Source: an uncultured Collinsella sp. (lineage in GTDB: Bacteria > Actinomycetota > Coriobacteriia > Coriobacteriales > Coriobacteriaceae). Taken from it: a stretch of 64,000 nt of DNA. The stretch's first letter is position 1; every line of letters begins with the position of its first letter. Under the pieces are notes generated by a model. It was not told where the DNA came from, did not search any database, and was given only the letters and a program-made list of their open reading frames with translations. Positions 42,090 to 51,877 of the stretch are shown here, piece by piece. Position numbers and translations under genes: made by a program. Location: positions 68,020-132,019 of the forward strand of contig UQIN01000002.1 in NCBI GenBank assembly GCA_900541035.1. Direction: 5' to 3'.

Positions 42090-42827
42090 TTATTTTACTG
42101 CAAACTCCGGGCTAAATACTACCCTGCCCAGGCGAACGAGCGTAGAGCCCTCCTCAAGGGCAGACTCAAAGTCCTCGCTCATACCGCAGGAAAGCTCAGG
42201 CAGGTTCAAATCGGGATGCGCCGCCTCCAGCTCATCCCTCAGCTCACGAAGCCCCGCAAAGGTGCGGCGTGCCACATCCTTATTCCCCCGGGGCGCCATA
42301 GTCATAAGCCCCTGTACGCAAATTCCCTCAAGTTCTGCAAGCTCACCCGCGGCGGCGCGAATCTCATCGGGCGAAAAGCCTCCCTTCGACTCCTCACCAC
42401 TCACATTGACCTCAATGAGCACACGCTGGGGGCCGGCGAGTTCGCCTGCCTCAATCTTGCGGGCAGCACGGCTCGAGATCGCCTGCGCCAGATGCAGCGA
42501 ACCCACCGAGTGAATCAGCTCGGCTGAGCCCAGCACCGCATTGATCTTATTGGTCTGCAGGTTGCCGATCATATCGAAGCGCACCTCGGGCAGCTCCGGA
42601 TGCTCCGCCAAACCTGTGAGCTTGCGAACCAGCTCCTGCGGGCGATTCTCGGCAAAATGGCGATACCCCGCCTGGATGGCGGCAACGGTCTCATCGACAC
42701 CAACGGTCTTGGACACGGCAATGAGGCGCGCGGCGTCGTGGGGACGGCCCGCGCGATCGAGCGCCGCATAAAAACGTTCCAGAATCCGCTCGCGGCGAGC
42801 GCGCATCAAGTCCAAATAGTTATCCAT
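42090..42827 (-). CDS. YggS family PLP homeostasis protein
   Basis: 245 residues. Binds pyridoxal 5'-phosphate without known catalysis. The lysine is in RLIAVSKTVGVDE (near 45), with FAENRPQELVRK, FDMIGNLQTNKI, SVGSLHLAQAI and late SCGMSEDFESALEEGSTLVRLG. GGAGGCG precedes ATG 42827. First gene of yggS-sepF-yggT-divIVA and separated from phoU by a terminator hairpin. Confidence 0.92.
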   Translation of the reverse strand: MDNYLDLMRARRERILERFYAALDRAGRPHDAARLIAVSKTVGVDETVAAIQAGYRHFAENRPQELVRKLTGLAEHPELPEVRFDMIGNLQTNKINAVLGSAELIHSVGSLHLAQAISSRAARKIEAGELAGPQRVLIEVNVSGEESKGGFSPDEIRAAAGELAELEGICVQGLMTMAPRGNKDVARRTFAGLRELRDELEAAHPDLNLPELSCGMSEDFESALEEGSTLVRLGRVVFSPEFAVK

Positions 42828-42877
42828 TGCCAATCGCCTCCGCTGACAGCCAAACAAGTAGTCCCATGCTAACGCAA

Positions 42878-42909
42878 GAGCGCGGCCCCGCATGTGCAAG
42901 GCCGCGCTC
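42878..42909 (-). terminator. terminator after phoU
   Basis: GAGCGCGGCC (42878-42887) pairs exactly with 42900-42909; the minus strand continues TTGCGTT. Confidence 0.7.
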
Positions 42910-42946
42910 ACTTAGGTATTTACAATCTTTCGACGAACGGGGTTAC

Positions 42947-43804
42947 TTACTCCTCGTCGTCCTCGCCATCGTCCTCATCCTCAAGATGATCGAGCAGGTA
43001 GCGAAGACCCTCGCTGACCTCGTTAACGGGCACCTTGGCAACGTAGCGTGCATCGACGGCGGGCCTCATGATAACACCCTCGCCCGAAGGCACGCGCATG
43101 CTCTCGAGCTCATCCTCATCAGTGCAGGCGATATCACCGGCAGTCATACGCTGTCCGGTCAACAGGAAGGTCAGACGGCAGGCGGCATCGATGGAAATCG
43201 AGGCGATGCGATCGAGATAGCGCGATACCATGATGGCGCGGCGCAGGTCGTCATAGTTGCTGTCGTCGTCCATAAAATCGCCCGTGTCCATGCGGTTAAA
43301 GGTGCGGAAGAACTTCTCGTAGGCGGCGTGCACTGGCTCGTCCTCGACGGCCAAGTTGCAGATGATGGACATGTCGTTGGTGACGAGCGCAGAAAGCGAA
43401 GAGCCCAGCACCTGGTAGACGGCCTCAGCCTCGGCCTCGACCGTGCCGACAAGCTCCTTAGGCAGCGAGATGTCGGCCTTGATCATATGACGCGTGGCGC
43501 GGCAAATCTGGCGAACCTTATCGGTCATGCGCTGCAGGTTAAAGTCGACGTAGATGATCGTCTGCAGCAAGCGGAAGTCGGAGGCGACCGGTGACTGCGT
43601 GGCAATCAGGTTGTAGCAGACGGCCTCCAGGTTGGCGCAGCGTGCGTCAATCGAAAGCGTACGCTTCTTGGTCTTGGTGGCGAGCTTGCGGTCGTCGGTC
43701 ACATAGGCCTTCACGGCATCGTGGAGGGCCAGATCGACGGCCTCGTAGATGCTCAGCATCTCGTGACGGGCCTCGATGAGCTGACGGGAAAACAGTTTAC
43801 GCAT
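42947..43804 (-). CDS. phoU: phosphate signalling protein PhoU
   Basis: 285 residues, longer than the usual ~220 because of a C-terminal extension ending in a run of Asp and Glu. Two PhoU three-helix repeats are visible (about 10-100 and 115-215) with the metal-cluster type residues in SRYLDRIASISIDAACRL. PhoU shuts down the Pho response and uptake through PstB when phosphate is plentiful. GGAG lies before ATG 43804; pstB ends 92 bases upstream. Confidence 0.88.
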   Translation of the reverse strand: MRKLFSRQLIEARHEMLSIYEAVDLALHDAVKAYVTDDRKLATKTKKRTLSIDARCANLEAVCYNLIATQSPVASDFRLLQTIIYVDFNLQRMTDKVRQICRATRHMIKADISLPKELVGTVEAEAEAVYQVLGSSLSALVTNDMSIICNLAVEDEPVHAAYEKFFRTFNRMDTGDFMDDDSNYDDLRRAIMVSRYLDRIASISIDAACRLTFLLTGQRMTAGDIACTDEDELESMRVPSGEGVIMRPAVDARYVAKVPVNEVSEGLRYLLDHLEDEDDGEDDEE

Positions 43805-43896
43805 GGTTCACTCCAATCAGTTGGGTGCGGTCATGCCGCCCGCACAGTGAATACGCACCGGACCAGATCCGATCGGCTTGGGACTAGTCGCACCGA

Positions 43897-44700
<804 letters not shown>

Positions 44701-44712
44701 GGGACTCCTTAA

Positions 44713-45618
44713 CTAGCGACGCTTGCGCGACAGGAAGCGCGCAAACAGGTTGAAGGCCAAAATGATCACCATCAGCAAGAGCGCGGTGCCGTAGGCTGCG
44801 TTCATGTTGATGCCGTCGTTGGCAAGCAGGTACAGGTGAACGGTCATGGGACGACCGGAATCGAGCGGCGAAATAGGTAGATTGATGGCCTGGCCCATGG
44901 TGTAGAGCACCACGGCGGTCTCGCCGATGGCACGGCCGATGGCAAGGACGATGCCCGTGGCAATGCGGCCAAAGGCCGAAGGAAGCACGATCTTGGAGAC
45001 GACCTGCCACTTGGTAGCGCCCAGGCCGTACGCGCCCCAACGGATATAGCGCGGAACGGCGCGAATGGCTTCTTCGGTGGTGCGCATGACGATGGGAAGC
45101 ATCAAGAGCGCGAGCGCCAGAGCGGCCGAGACCATCGAAAGGCCCAGGCCCATAGCCTCGACAAACAAGGCGTAGCCAAACAGGCCCATAACGATGGAGG
45201 GCACCGAGGCCAAAGCGTCAGCAGCGTAGCGAATGAGCTCGACGACCTTGCCCTGCTTGGCGTACTCGGCCAGATAGACGGCTGCCAGCACAGCGATCGG
45301 CGTGCAGATAAGCATGGCGAGCGCCGTCACGTAGACGGTCGAGACGATCGTGGGCCAAATTCCGCCCTCGGCGTTGACGCCCTGGGGCCAACCGAAGATA
45401 AAGTCGAGCGAGATGTGTGGCAGGCCGTTGATGACCACGTAGGCGATGATAGCGACCAGCACCAGCGTGGTGATGTAGGCAGCGGCACGAAACACGCCAA
45501 GCATGATCTTGTTGGACAGGTCCTTGTTGATGCGGCCCTTCTTGCCGTGGGAAAGGGCACGCTTGATGCGCTCGCGCGACGAGGTCGTATCGACCGTCGT
45601 GTCAACGGAATCGGACAT
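44713..45618 (-). CDS. pstA: phosphate ABC transporter permease PstA
   Basis: 301 residues. Six helices with a polar, Arg/Lys-rich N-terminus of ~35 residues. FGYALFVEAMGLGLSMVSAA, IVMRTTEEAIRAVPRYIRWG (the EAI dock for PstB) and YGLGATKWQVVSKIVLPSAFGRI are typical. Starts 3 bases after pstC. Confidence 0.94.
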   Translation of the reverse strand: MSDSVDTTVDTTSSRERIKRALSHGKKGRINKDLSNKIMLGVFRAAAYITTLVLVAIIAYVVINGLPHISLDFIFGWPQGVNAEGGIWPTIVSTVYVTALAMLICTPIAVLAAVYLAEYAKQGKVVELIRYAADALASVPSIVMGLFGYALFVEAMGLGLSMVSAALALALLMLPIVMRTTEEAIRAVPRYIRWGAYGLGATKWQVVSKIVLPSAFGRIATGIVLAIGRAIGETAVVLYTMGQAINLPISPLDSGRPMTVHLYLLANDGINMNAAYGTALLLMVIILAFNLFARFLSRKRR

Positions 45619-45621
45619 AGC

Positions 45622-46548
45622 CTACCCCCTCTTCTTCTTGGAAATCAGACGAACGATACCCACCAGCGTGGCGGAGATGATAAACAGGACCACACCCATG
45701 CCGAACAGCGCCGAGCGGTGCAGACCCGAGGAATAGCTCATGTCGAGCGCAATCTGGCTCGTGAGCGTCGAGATGGGGCTCGCAATGCTGTCGGGAATAA
45801 CCGGGGCGTTACCTACGACCATGAGCACGGCCATGGTCTCGCCGATGGCACGGCCCATACCCAGCACGATGGCATCAACGATACCCAGCTTCGCGGCAGG
45901 TAGCACGACCTTATAGATGGTCTGCCACTTTGTGGCGCCCATGGCATACGATGCCTCGCGAATGCCCATGGGAATGGAATTGAGAGCATCGATGGTGAGC
46001 GTGGTGATGGTAGGGACGATCATGATGGCGAGCACAAACCACGCCGTCAGCGCACCAAAACCAAGGCCGCCGGTCAGTTGTGCGATAAACGGGCGGATGA
46101 TGATCATGCCAAAGAAGCCGTAGATGATGGAGGGTATGCCCGCCAGCAGGTCAACGGCGGGGCTGATGAGCTTGCGCACGCGCTTGCTGGCAATCTCGAC
46201 CAGGTAAACGGCCGTACCCACGCCCATCGGCACGCCCATGGCGAGCGCACCGACGGTCACCAGACCCGAGCCAGCAAGCAGCGACAAGATGCCGTAGTGG
46301 CCCTCGGAAGGCGCCCACGTAAAGCTAAAGAAGTCAGCCAGACCGATGTCAGTAAAGACGGGCAGCGCCGAGTACGTGGTAAAGACAAAAATCAGGATGA
46401 CGGTAACGACCGCCAAGAACGCGCAGGCAAAGAAGATCCACTGCAGCGCCTTCTCCTTGATATAGGTACTGCGCGATACGAGCGCCAGCTCGCGCTTCTT
46501 GGGCGTCTGAACATTCTGCTCAGTCTGGGAGTTTTCCTGTGCTTCCAT
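45622..46548 (-). CDS. pstC: phosphate ABC transporter permease PstC
   Basis: 308 residues. Six helices; VEIASKRVRKLISPAVDLLAGIPS (as VEIASKRVRKL and LAGIPSIIYGFFG) and MGATKWQTIYKVVLPAAKLGI are characteristic. I use ATG 46548, eight bases after GGGAG; an overlapping GTG three codons earlier is possible. pstS ends at 46550, so the junction is nearly overlapping and translation is probably coupled. Confidence 0.93.
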   Translation of the reverse strand: MEAQENSQTEQNVQTPKKRELALVSRSTYIKEKALQWIFFACAFLAVVTVILIFVFTTYSALPVFTDIGLADFFSFTWAPSEGHYGILSLLAGSGLVTVGALAMGVPMGVGTAVYLVEIASKRVRKLISPAVDLLAGIPSIIYGFFGMIIIRPFIAQLTGGLGFGALTAWFVLAIMIVPTITTLTIDALNSIPMGIREASYAMGATKWQTIYKVVLPAAKLGIVDAIVLGMGRAIGETMAVLMVVGNAPVIPDSIASPISTLTSQIALDMSYSSGLHRSALFGMGVVLFIISATLVGIVRLISKKKRG

Positions 46549-46549
46549 G

Positions 46550-47386
46550 CTACTCACTCCCCTTCTCGTCGTTGGTGACGGGAATAAAGCCCGCCTCGCG
46601 AATCTGCTTGTCCATCTTTTCGGACGTCACATAGTCGATGTAATCCTGCGCCTGCTGCGAAGGCACACCCTTCACAAAGAAGTAAAGGTCGCGCGAGATG
46701 GGATAGCCGCCACTCGCGACCGTCTTCTCGGACGCCTCAACATGATTGACCGAGACGGCCTTGACCGAGGTCTTGGCGTTGAGGCTATCGACGAAGCCCA
46801 GCGAAATGTAGCCGATGGCCCCACGCGAACGAGATACCACGTCGCGCACCTGGCCCGTACCCGAAAGAACAGCCGAGCGGCGATCGAACGGCGTGCCATC
46901 CATCACGATGGTACGGAAGGCCTCGCGCGTACCGGACGCCTCGTCTCGGTTGATGACCTGAATCCTCAGGTCCTCGCCACCGACCTCTTTCCAATTGGTA
47001 ATCTTGCCGGCGTAGATATCGCGGAGCTGCTCGGTCGAGAGGTTATCGACGGGGTTGTCGTCGTTCACGATGACCGCGATACCGTCGTGGGCAATGACGA
47101 TGGGAGTCAGGCCCAGATCCTGTTCGTCGGCATTGAGTCCACGGGAGGAGCTGGCGATATCGGCCGTGCCGGCGCTGACGGCCTCGATCCCAGCGGAAGA
47201 ACCCAAACCGGAAACGAGCACGTCGATGCCGGTCTCCTCCTTAAAGCCCTCGGCCGCAATCTCGGCGATAGGAAGGCAGGTCGTGGAGCCGGCCACGGTA
47301 ATGGAAGAGGTCGAAGATCCCGAAGAACAGGCGCACAGCGTAAGCGTAAGCACAGCGGCGCTCAGAACCGATACGATCTTTCTCAT
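46550..47386 (-). CDS. pstS: phosphate-binding lipoprotein PstS
   Basis: 278 residues. Signal peptide MRKIVSVLSAAVLTLTL with lipobox CAC (Cys near 20). The phosphate site is visible in VAGSTTCLPIAE, ADIASSSRGL and NRDEASGTREAF. Captures phosphate outside the membrane. Its ATG overlaps the pgeF stop in ATGA and no good ribosome site precedes it, so its translation should depend on ribosomes finishing pgeF, an odd partner for the most abundant Pst protein. Confidence 0.94.
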   Translation of the reverse strand: MRKIVSVLSAAVLTLTLCACSSGSSTSSITVAGSTTCLPIAEIAAEGFKEETGIDVLVSGLGSSAGIEAVSAGTADIASSSRGLNADEQDLGLTPIVIAHDGIAVIVNDDNPVDNLSTEQLRDIYAGKITNWKEVGGEDLRIQVINRDEASGTREAFRTIVMDGTPFDRRSAVLSGTGQVRDVVSRSRGAIGYISLGFVDSLNAKTSVKAVSVNHVEASEKTVASGGYPISRDLYFFVKGVPSQQAQDYIDYVTSEKMDKQIREAGFIPVTNDEKGSE

Positions 47387-48183
47387 AGCATCACGCCGAT
47401 CGCAGCATGGCGCCCACAGGTGCCGTCCTCGTTACGGTAGGAATAAAAGCGGTCGTTCTGACGCACGGTCGAAAGCTGGGTATCCACGATATTATCCGCG
47501 TCGACACCGACATCTACCAGCGCCTCGCGAATGGCAGCGGAAAGATCAAGCATGCGAGAGGTATTCGCATCGATGCAAGAGAACTCGGCGGCAAAGCGAT
47601 CCATGAGTTCCTGGGATACCTCATATTCGTCACCCAAGATATGGGGGCCAATATAGGCGGAAACGTCGCTCGCATCGCAGCCGGCAGCATCGCAAAGCGC
47701 CTGGCACGCCTTGGCAGAAATACGTGCAATCGTGCCCTTCCAACCGGAGTGCACCACGGCAAATCCGCCAGGGGCCACCAGCACCACGGGAACGCAGTCG
47801 GCAAAGCAGAGCAGCACGGGCACGTTACGCGCCGTACAGACGATGGCATCGCAGCCCTCAGCAATCTGCTCGCGGACGTCCTCAAGGTCATCGGCGCCGT
47901 TCGAGGCCACCGCAACGATATGGTCACCATGGACCTGATTGGGAATGAGCAGGTTGTGCTCGCACTCGGCGGCACCCATAGCCTCGAGCGCGCGACGACG
48001 ATTTTCTTGAACAGCAAAGGGGTCATCGCCAACATGCGAGCCCAAGTTGAGTGAGGAGTACGCATCTTCGGAAACGCCACCGGCGCGCTCGGTGAAGGCA
48101 AAGCGAACATCGGATGTCGCGCCCTCCACCAACGTAACTCCATCATGGTCGACACGCGAAACTTTGTCCGCACGTGCTGCCAT
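47383..48183 (-). CDS. pgeF: peptidoglycan editing factor PgeF (YfiH, laccase domain)
   Basis: 266 residues. Zinc-dependent amidase that removes wrongly incorporated residues from cell-wall precursors, also called a purine nucleoside phosphorylase-like laccase-domain protein. Ligands are in LIPNQVHGDHIV, FADCVPVVLV and AVVHSGWKGTIARI. AGGAGG lies before ATG 48183; ftsZ terminator stands upstream, so the promoter must be within 48184-48340 (TATAAA near 48233 on the minus strand is a candidate). Overlaps pstS by 4 bases. Confidence 0.9.
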   Translation of the reverse strand: MAARADKVSRVDHDGVTLVEGATSDVRFAFTERAGGVSEDAYSSLNLGSHVGDDPFAVQENRRRALEAMGAAECEHNLLIPNQVHGDHIVAVASNGADDLEDVREQIAEGCDAIVCTARNVPVLLCFADCVPVVLVAPGGFAVVHSGWKGTIARISAKACQALCDAAGCDASDVSAYIGPHILGDEYEVSQELMDRFAAEFSCIDANTSRMLDLSAAIREALVDVGVDADNIVDTQLSTVRQNDRFYSYRNEDGTCGRHAAIGVML

Positions 48184-48336
48184 ACTAAAGCCTCCTAATA
48201 ACACAAGTACCGCGGCATCGCCGCTACAGCCCGCGTTTATACGGCTGTCATACTTCTCTAAAAGGATACCTGCTGCGCTGGAGGCAATCGTAAAGGGAAC
48301 GTAAAGAGATTGGAGGTTCTAGTTTACAAAGTCGAA

Positions 48337-48367
48337 ATAAAAAGGGCGCGTCCATACGGACACGCCC
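48337..48367 (-). terminator. terminator after ftsZ
   Basis: GGGCGTGTCC-GTAT-GGACGCGCCC on the minus strand, one wobble, then TTTTTATTT. Separates the mur/fts cluster from pgeF-pst. Confidence 0.9.
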
Positions 48368-48393
48368 CTGCGCACAACAATGCAAAGAACGAC

Positions 48394-49548
48394 TTAGAAG
48401 CTACCGCGCTTCAGGAAGTCGGGAAGCTCGAACTGATCGTTGCCGAAGTTAGGAAGCTCGGTGCCACCGACGTTGCGGGTCGGAGCGGCCTGAGCCGGGC
48501 TCGTGGCAGGAGCGGTGCGCTGCGGCTCAGCGGAGGCAGCGGCCTTGCTCTGAGACTGCTGAGCAGCAAAGAGCTCGTCCTGACGGTTGACGTTGGAGTC
48601 GGAGAAGCCCGTAGCGATGACGGTGATACGCACCTGATCGCCCAGGGACTCGTCGACAACGGTACCGAAGATGATGTTGGCCTCGGGGTCGACGGCGTTG
48701 GCGACAACGTCGGCGGCGTCGCTGATCTCCTGGATGCCCAGGTCCTTGGAACCGGCGATGGAGAGCAGCACGCGCGTGGCACCATCGATGGAGCTCTCGA
48801 GCAGCGGGCTGGAGATGGCCTGCTGGGCAGCGTCGACGGCACGGGTGTCCCCAGAAGAGGTACCGATACCCATCATGGCGGTACCGGCCTGCTTCATGAT
48901 GGTCTTAACATCGGCGAAGTCCAGGTTGATGATACCGGGGACGGTGATGAGGTCGGTGATGCCCTGGGTGCCCTGGGAAAGGACGCCATCGGCAATCGCG
49001 AAGGCCTCGAGCATGGTGGTCTTCTTCTCGGCGATGTCGAGCAGCTTATCGTTAGGGATGACGATCATGGTGTCGACGCAATCGGAGAGGGTCTTAATGC
49101 CCTCCTCGGCGCTCTTCTTGCGCTTGCGGCCCTCGAAGGTGAAGGGCTTGGTCACGACGGCGACGGTCAGCGCACCGACCTCGTTCATCGCGATATCGGC
49201 AACGATGGGAGCAGCGCCGGTACCGGTGCCACCGCCCTCGCCGCAGGTGATGAACACCATGTCGGCACCAGCGAGCGCCTCGGCAATGTCGTCGCGGGAC
49301 TCATCGGCAGCCTTGCGGCCAACCTCGGGGTTGGCGCCGGCGCCCAGGCCGCGGGTAAGGTCGGTGCCGATGTGCACCTTGATATCGGCATCAGAGATCG
49401 CGAGTGCCTGAGCATCGGTGTTGATGGCAACAAACTCGACGCCGCGGATGCCCTCTTCGATCATTCGATTGACCGCGTTGGTACCGCCGCCGCCGACGCC
49501 GACCACCTTAATGACGGCAAGGTAGTTGTTGATCTCTGTCTCGTGCAT
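48394..49548 (-). CDS. ftsZ: cell division protein FtsZ
   Basis: 384 residues. Tubulin-like GTPase that forms the division ring. GTP loop VGVGGGGTNAVNRM, signature ITCGEGGGTGTGAAPIVA, T7 loop near NLDFADVKTIM. A variable Gln/Ala/Pro linker (about 315-365) leads to the C-terminal peptide FELPDFLKRGSF, the docking site for SepF. GGAGG lies six bases before ATG 49548. Separated from ftsQ by 199 bases; no ftsA lies between. Confidence 0.96.
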   Translation of the reverse strand: MHETEINNYLAVIKVVGVGGGGTNAVNRMIEEGIRGVEFVAINTDAQALAISDADIKVHIGTDLTRGLGAGANPEVGRKAADESRDDIAEALAGADMVFITCGEGGGTGTGAAPIVADIAMNEVGALTVAVVTKPFTFEGRKRKKSAEEGIKTLSDCVDTMIVIPNDKLLDIAEKKTTMLEAFAIADGVLSQGTQGITDLITVPGIINLDFADVKTIMKQAGTAMMGIGTSSGDTRAVDAAQQAISSPLLESSIDGATRVLLSIAGSKDLGIQEISDAADVVANAVDPEANIIFGTVVDESLGDQVRITVIATGFSDSNVNRQDELFAAQQSQSKAAASAEPQRTAPATSPAQAAPTRNVGGTELPNFGNDQFELPDFLKRGSF

Positions 49549-49747
49549 GTCGGTCCTCCGAACAAAGGTTATAGCCATAGCATGGGTCGACCCCTGCGCA
49601 CATTAACCTTCAGGTTGAAAGTAAATGCAAAGGTAAACCGTATTATGTTTGCACATTATGAACGTATCAGTCAAATAATTGACCGTGAAAACCAAACAAA
49701 CCAGATAAACGGCGTGGTATGGCCCCTCAACAAAGCATCAACCAGCG

Positions 49748-51004
49748 CTACGAGGTCGGAGCGTTCCTAAATGTATAGTTACCCGGAGAGCGCACATTGA
49801 TATACGTTACGCCCTCTACCTGCGAAAGCAGCTTGGTGACTACGCGCTCCTTCTTGACGATATCGTTCGAATCGCCCAGCGACACCTCAATGCCGTTATT
49901 GAGGTTTGCCGAGATGGCTTCGACCGAAGGCGTGGAAATATCCTTGACTTGTCCCAAGAACTCGCTCGAAAAACCACGCACATAATCCAAGCCAGCCTTA
50001 ACGGCCTTGGAGCTCACTGCCTGGCCGGAAACCGGAGCGACATCCGCCGAGACATCAGTCAACAACACCGCGCCATAGTGCTTAGCGAGCGCCAGCGCGG
50101 CATCAATGCCGGTCAGGGTATTTGAGCCCTGCCCCGTCGTGATGACGTTGCCCTGGTCATCCACTTCGACCGACGTCGACAGCGGGGCGATCCAGGTGTC
50201 ATCATCCCCGATGGCCCAGGCAAGGTCATCGGAGCTGATATAGGCAATTGCAATGACCTTGCGCTCCATCGGCGTAATGATGAGCGTATGTGGGAACTGA
50301 CGCTGGACATCCACGCCCGAGACCCACGGGTTCTGCTTGAGGTCCTCGGTAATCTGGTCGGGATCGACGTTAAAAAGCGACGTTCCCTCGGGCAAATCGA
50401 TCAGCTGGATAGCATCGTGCTTCGTCACATGCTCGCTGCCTTGAATCTGAATATCAGTGGCGGTAAACAATCCAGAGTTAATCACCACGATAGCAACGAC
50501 GACGAGCACGGCCAAGACGGCCAAAACGCCGCCCACGATTTTGCCTTTGCCTGTAACGACAGAAGCGGCGTCTGATGTTTTATTTGCCATCGCCCTAAGT
50601 AAAGACAACGGGTTGACGCCTTTTTTACCCGAAGGCTTCTTGGCGGTAGCCGGCACCGATGTCAGCGAGCGCGGTTTCGATGCGCCCAGCGTGCGACTCG
50701 GACGCGCCGCCTTAGTTCCTGTCGAGGGCTTAGGAGTTGCCATAGGACGGGCAGGCTTGGCGCCCATAACAGGCTTTGACGTCACCGAGGGACGCGAGGA
50801 CTTTTTTGCGGCCGGACGATTACCGAGCTGCGAGCCGACAACCGGACGACTGGTCTGTCGAGCATGCCCGACAGGCTTAGAGTGCGCGACGATATTGCGT
50901 TGAGGTTTGGCAGGCGCGCCGGAACGCCCTCCGGCGCGGCGGAAGGTGGGTTTCGATGCTCTAGAAGCCGAGGAATTTAACTTCCGGTCTGAGCTCGATG
51001 CCAT
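49748..51004 (-). CDS. ftsQ: FtsQ/DivIB-type POTRA protein with long basic N-terminal tail
   Basis: 418 residues. Residues 1-150 are a disordered cytoplasmic tail rich in Lys, Arg, Pro and Ser with loosely repeated SKP/ARP/TPKP units. One helix at ~156-176, then POTRA (about 178-248: TDIQIQGSEHVTKHDAIQLI) and a beta domain. It scaffolds FtsL and other septal proteins outside the membrane. Its start overlaps the end of murB by 44 bases and GGGAGG lies only 3 bases before the ATG. The tail length is unusual even for Actinobacteria. Confidence 0.88.
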   Translation of the reverse strand: MASSSDRKLNSSASRASKPTFRRAGGRSGAPAKPQRNIVAHSKPVGHARQTSRPVVGSQLGNRPAAKKSSRPSVTSKPVMGAKPARPMATPKPSTGTKAARPSRTLGASKPRSLTSVPATAKKPSGKKGVNPLSLLRAMANKTSDAASVVTGKGKIVGGVLAVLAVLVVVAIVVINSGLFTATDIQIQGSEHVTKHDAIQLIDLPEGTSLFNVDPDQITEDLKQNPWVSGVDVQRQFPHTLIITPMERKVIAIAYISSDDLAWAIGDDDTWIAPLSTSVEVDDQGNVITTGQGSNTLTGIDAALALAKHYGAVLLTDVSADVAPVSGQAVSSKAVKAGLDYVRGFSSEFLGQVKDISTPSVEAISANLNNGIEVSLGDSNDIVKKERVVTKLLSQVEGVTYINVRSPGNYTFRNAPTS

Positions 51005-51872
51005 ACGCCTCCCTCACCTTTCCGTGCACATGTCTGATAACCGCGGCAACGTCATCGGCCGAGGCAGTTCCGTTATTAACGATAAAATTAGCGTGAACGG
51101 GCGAAACTTCCGCGCCGCCAATCGAAAAACCCTTTAATCCACAATCCTCGATAAGCTTGCCCACGCTCGCATCGGGCGGGTTGCGAAAGACCGACCCGCA
51201 GGATGCGCGACCCATGGGCTGTGTACGCTTGCGCCTCGTCAGGTACCGCTCCATGCGCTCGCGAATGTCGGCCTTGGGCGCCGGTTTAAGCTTGAGCACG
51301 CACTCGAGGATGATCTCATTGCGGGGAAGGCTACATTCGCGGTAGCCCCAAGTGATCTCGGACCCCGCATAATGCTTGATACCGGATGCCGGGTCAAACG
51401 TTACGACATCCTCAACCAGCGAGCCAATCCACTCGGTCCGTGTGCCGGCATTCATAGATATCGCACCGCCAACCGAACCAGGGATGCCAACGGCAAACTC
51501 AAGGCCCGAGAGGCTACGCGACAGGGCATCGTTGACCAGGCGCGCAAACATCACGCCCGCACCGACCGTCAGCGTACAACCGTCATCGGCAACAACCGTG
51601 CGCTGAAACTCACGTCCGAGCGAAATGACGGCGCCGCGATAACCGCCATCGGCAACCAGCAGATTGGAGCCCTTGCCGATGATGACCCACGGCACCTGCT
51701 CGCGATCGAGCACCGCCACGGCGCGGCGGAGGGCATGATAGCTATGGCACGTCACAAAGAGGTCGGCCTTGCCGCCGATACGATAGCTCGTATGACGCGC
51801 AAGGCGCTCGTCCTCGATCACATCCGTGTCGATCATGCCCGAGAGCGCCATGACGGCGTTAAACAGACCCAT
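50961..51872 (-). CDS. murB: UDP-N-acetylenolpyruvoylglucosamine reductase
   Basis: 303 residues. FAD/NADPH enzyme making UDP-MurNAc. HTSYRIGGKADLFV, VIIGKGSNLLVADGG, GIPGSVGGAISMNAG and the catalytic Ser in RASCGSVFRNP with the late Glu in LRPEVKFLG are present (type II MurB). It starts 6 bases after murC; no clear ribosome site, so probably coupled. Confidence 0.95.
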   Translation of the reverse strand: MGLFNAVMALSGMIDTDVIEDERLARHTSYRIGGKADLFVTCHSYHALRRAVAVLDREQVPWVIIGKGSNLLVADGGYRGAVISLGREFQRTVVADDGCTLTVGAGVMFARLVNDALSRSLSGLEFAVGIPGSVGGAISMNAGTRTEWIGSLVEDVVTFDPASGIKHYAGSEITWGYRECSLPRNEIILECVLKLKPAPKADIRERMERYLTRRKRTQPMGRASCGSVFRNPPDASVGKLIEDCGLKGFSIGGAEVSPVHANFIVNNGTASADDVAAVIRHVHGKVREAYGIELRPEVKFLGF

Positions 51873-51877
51873 TAGAC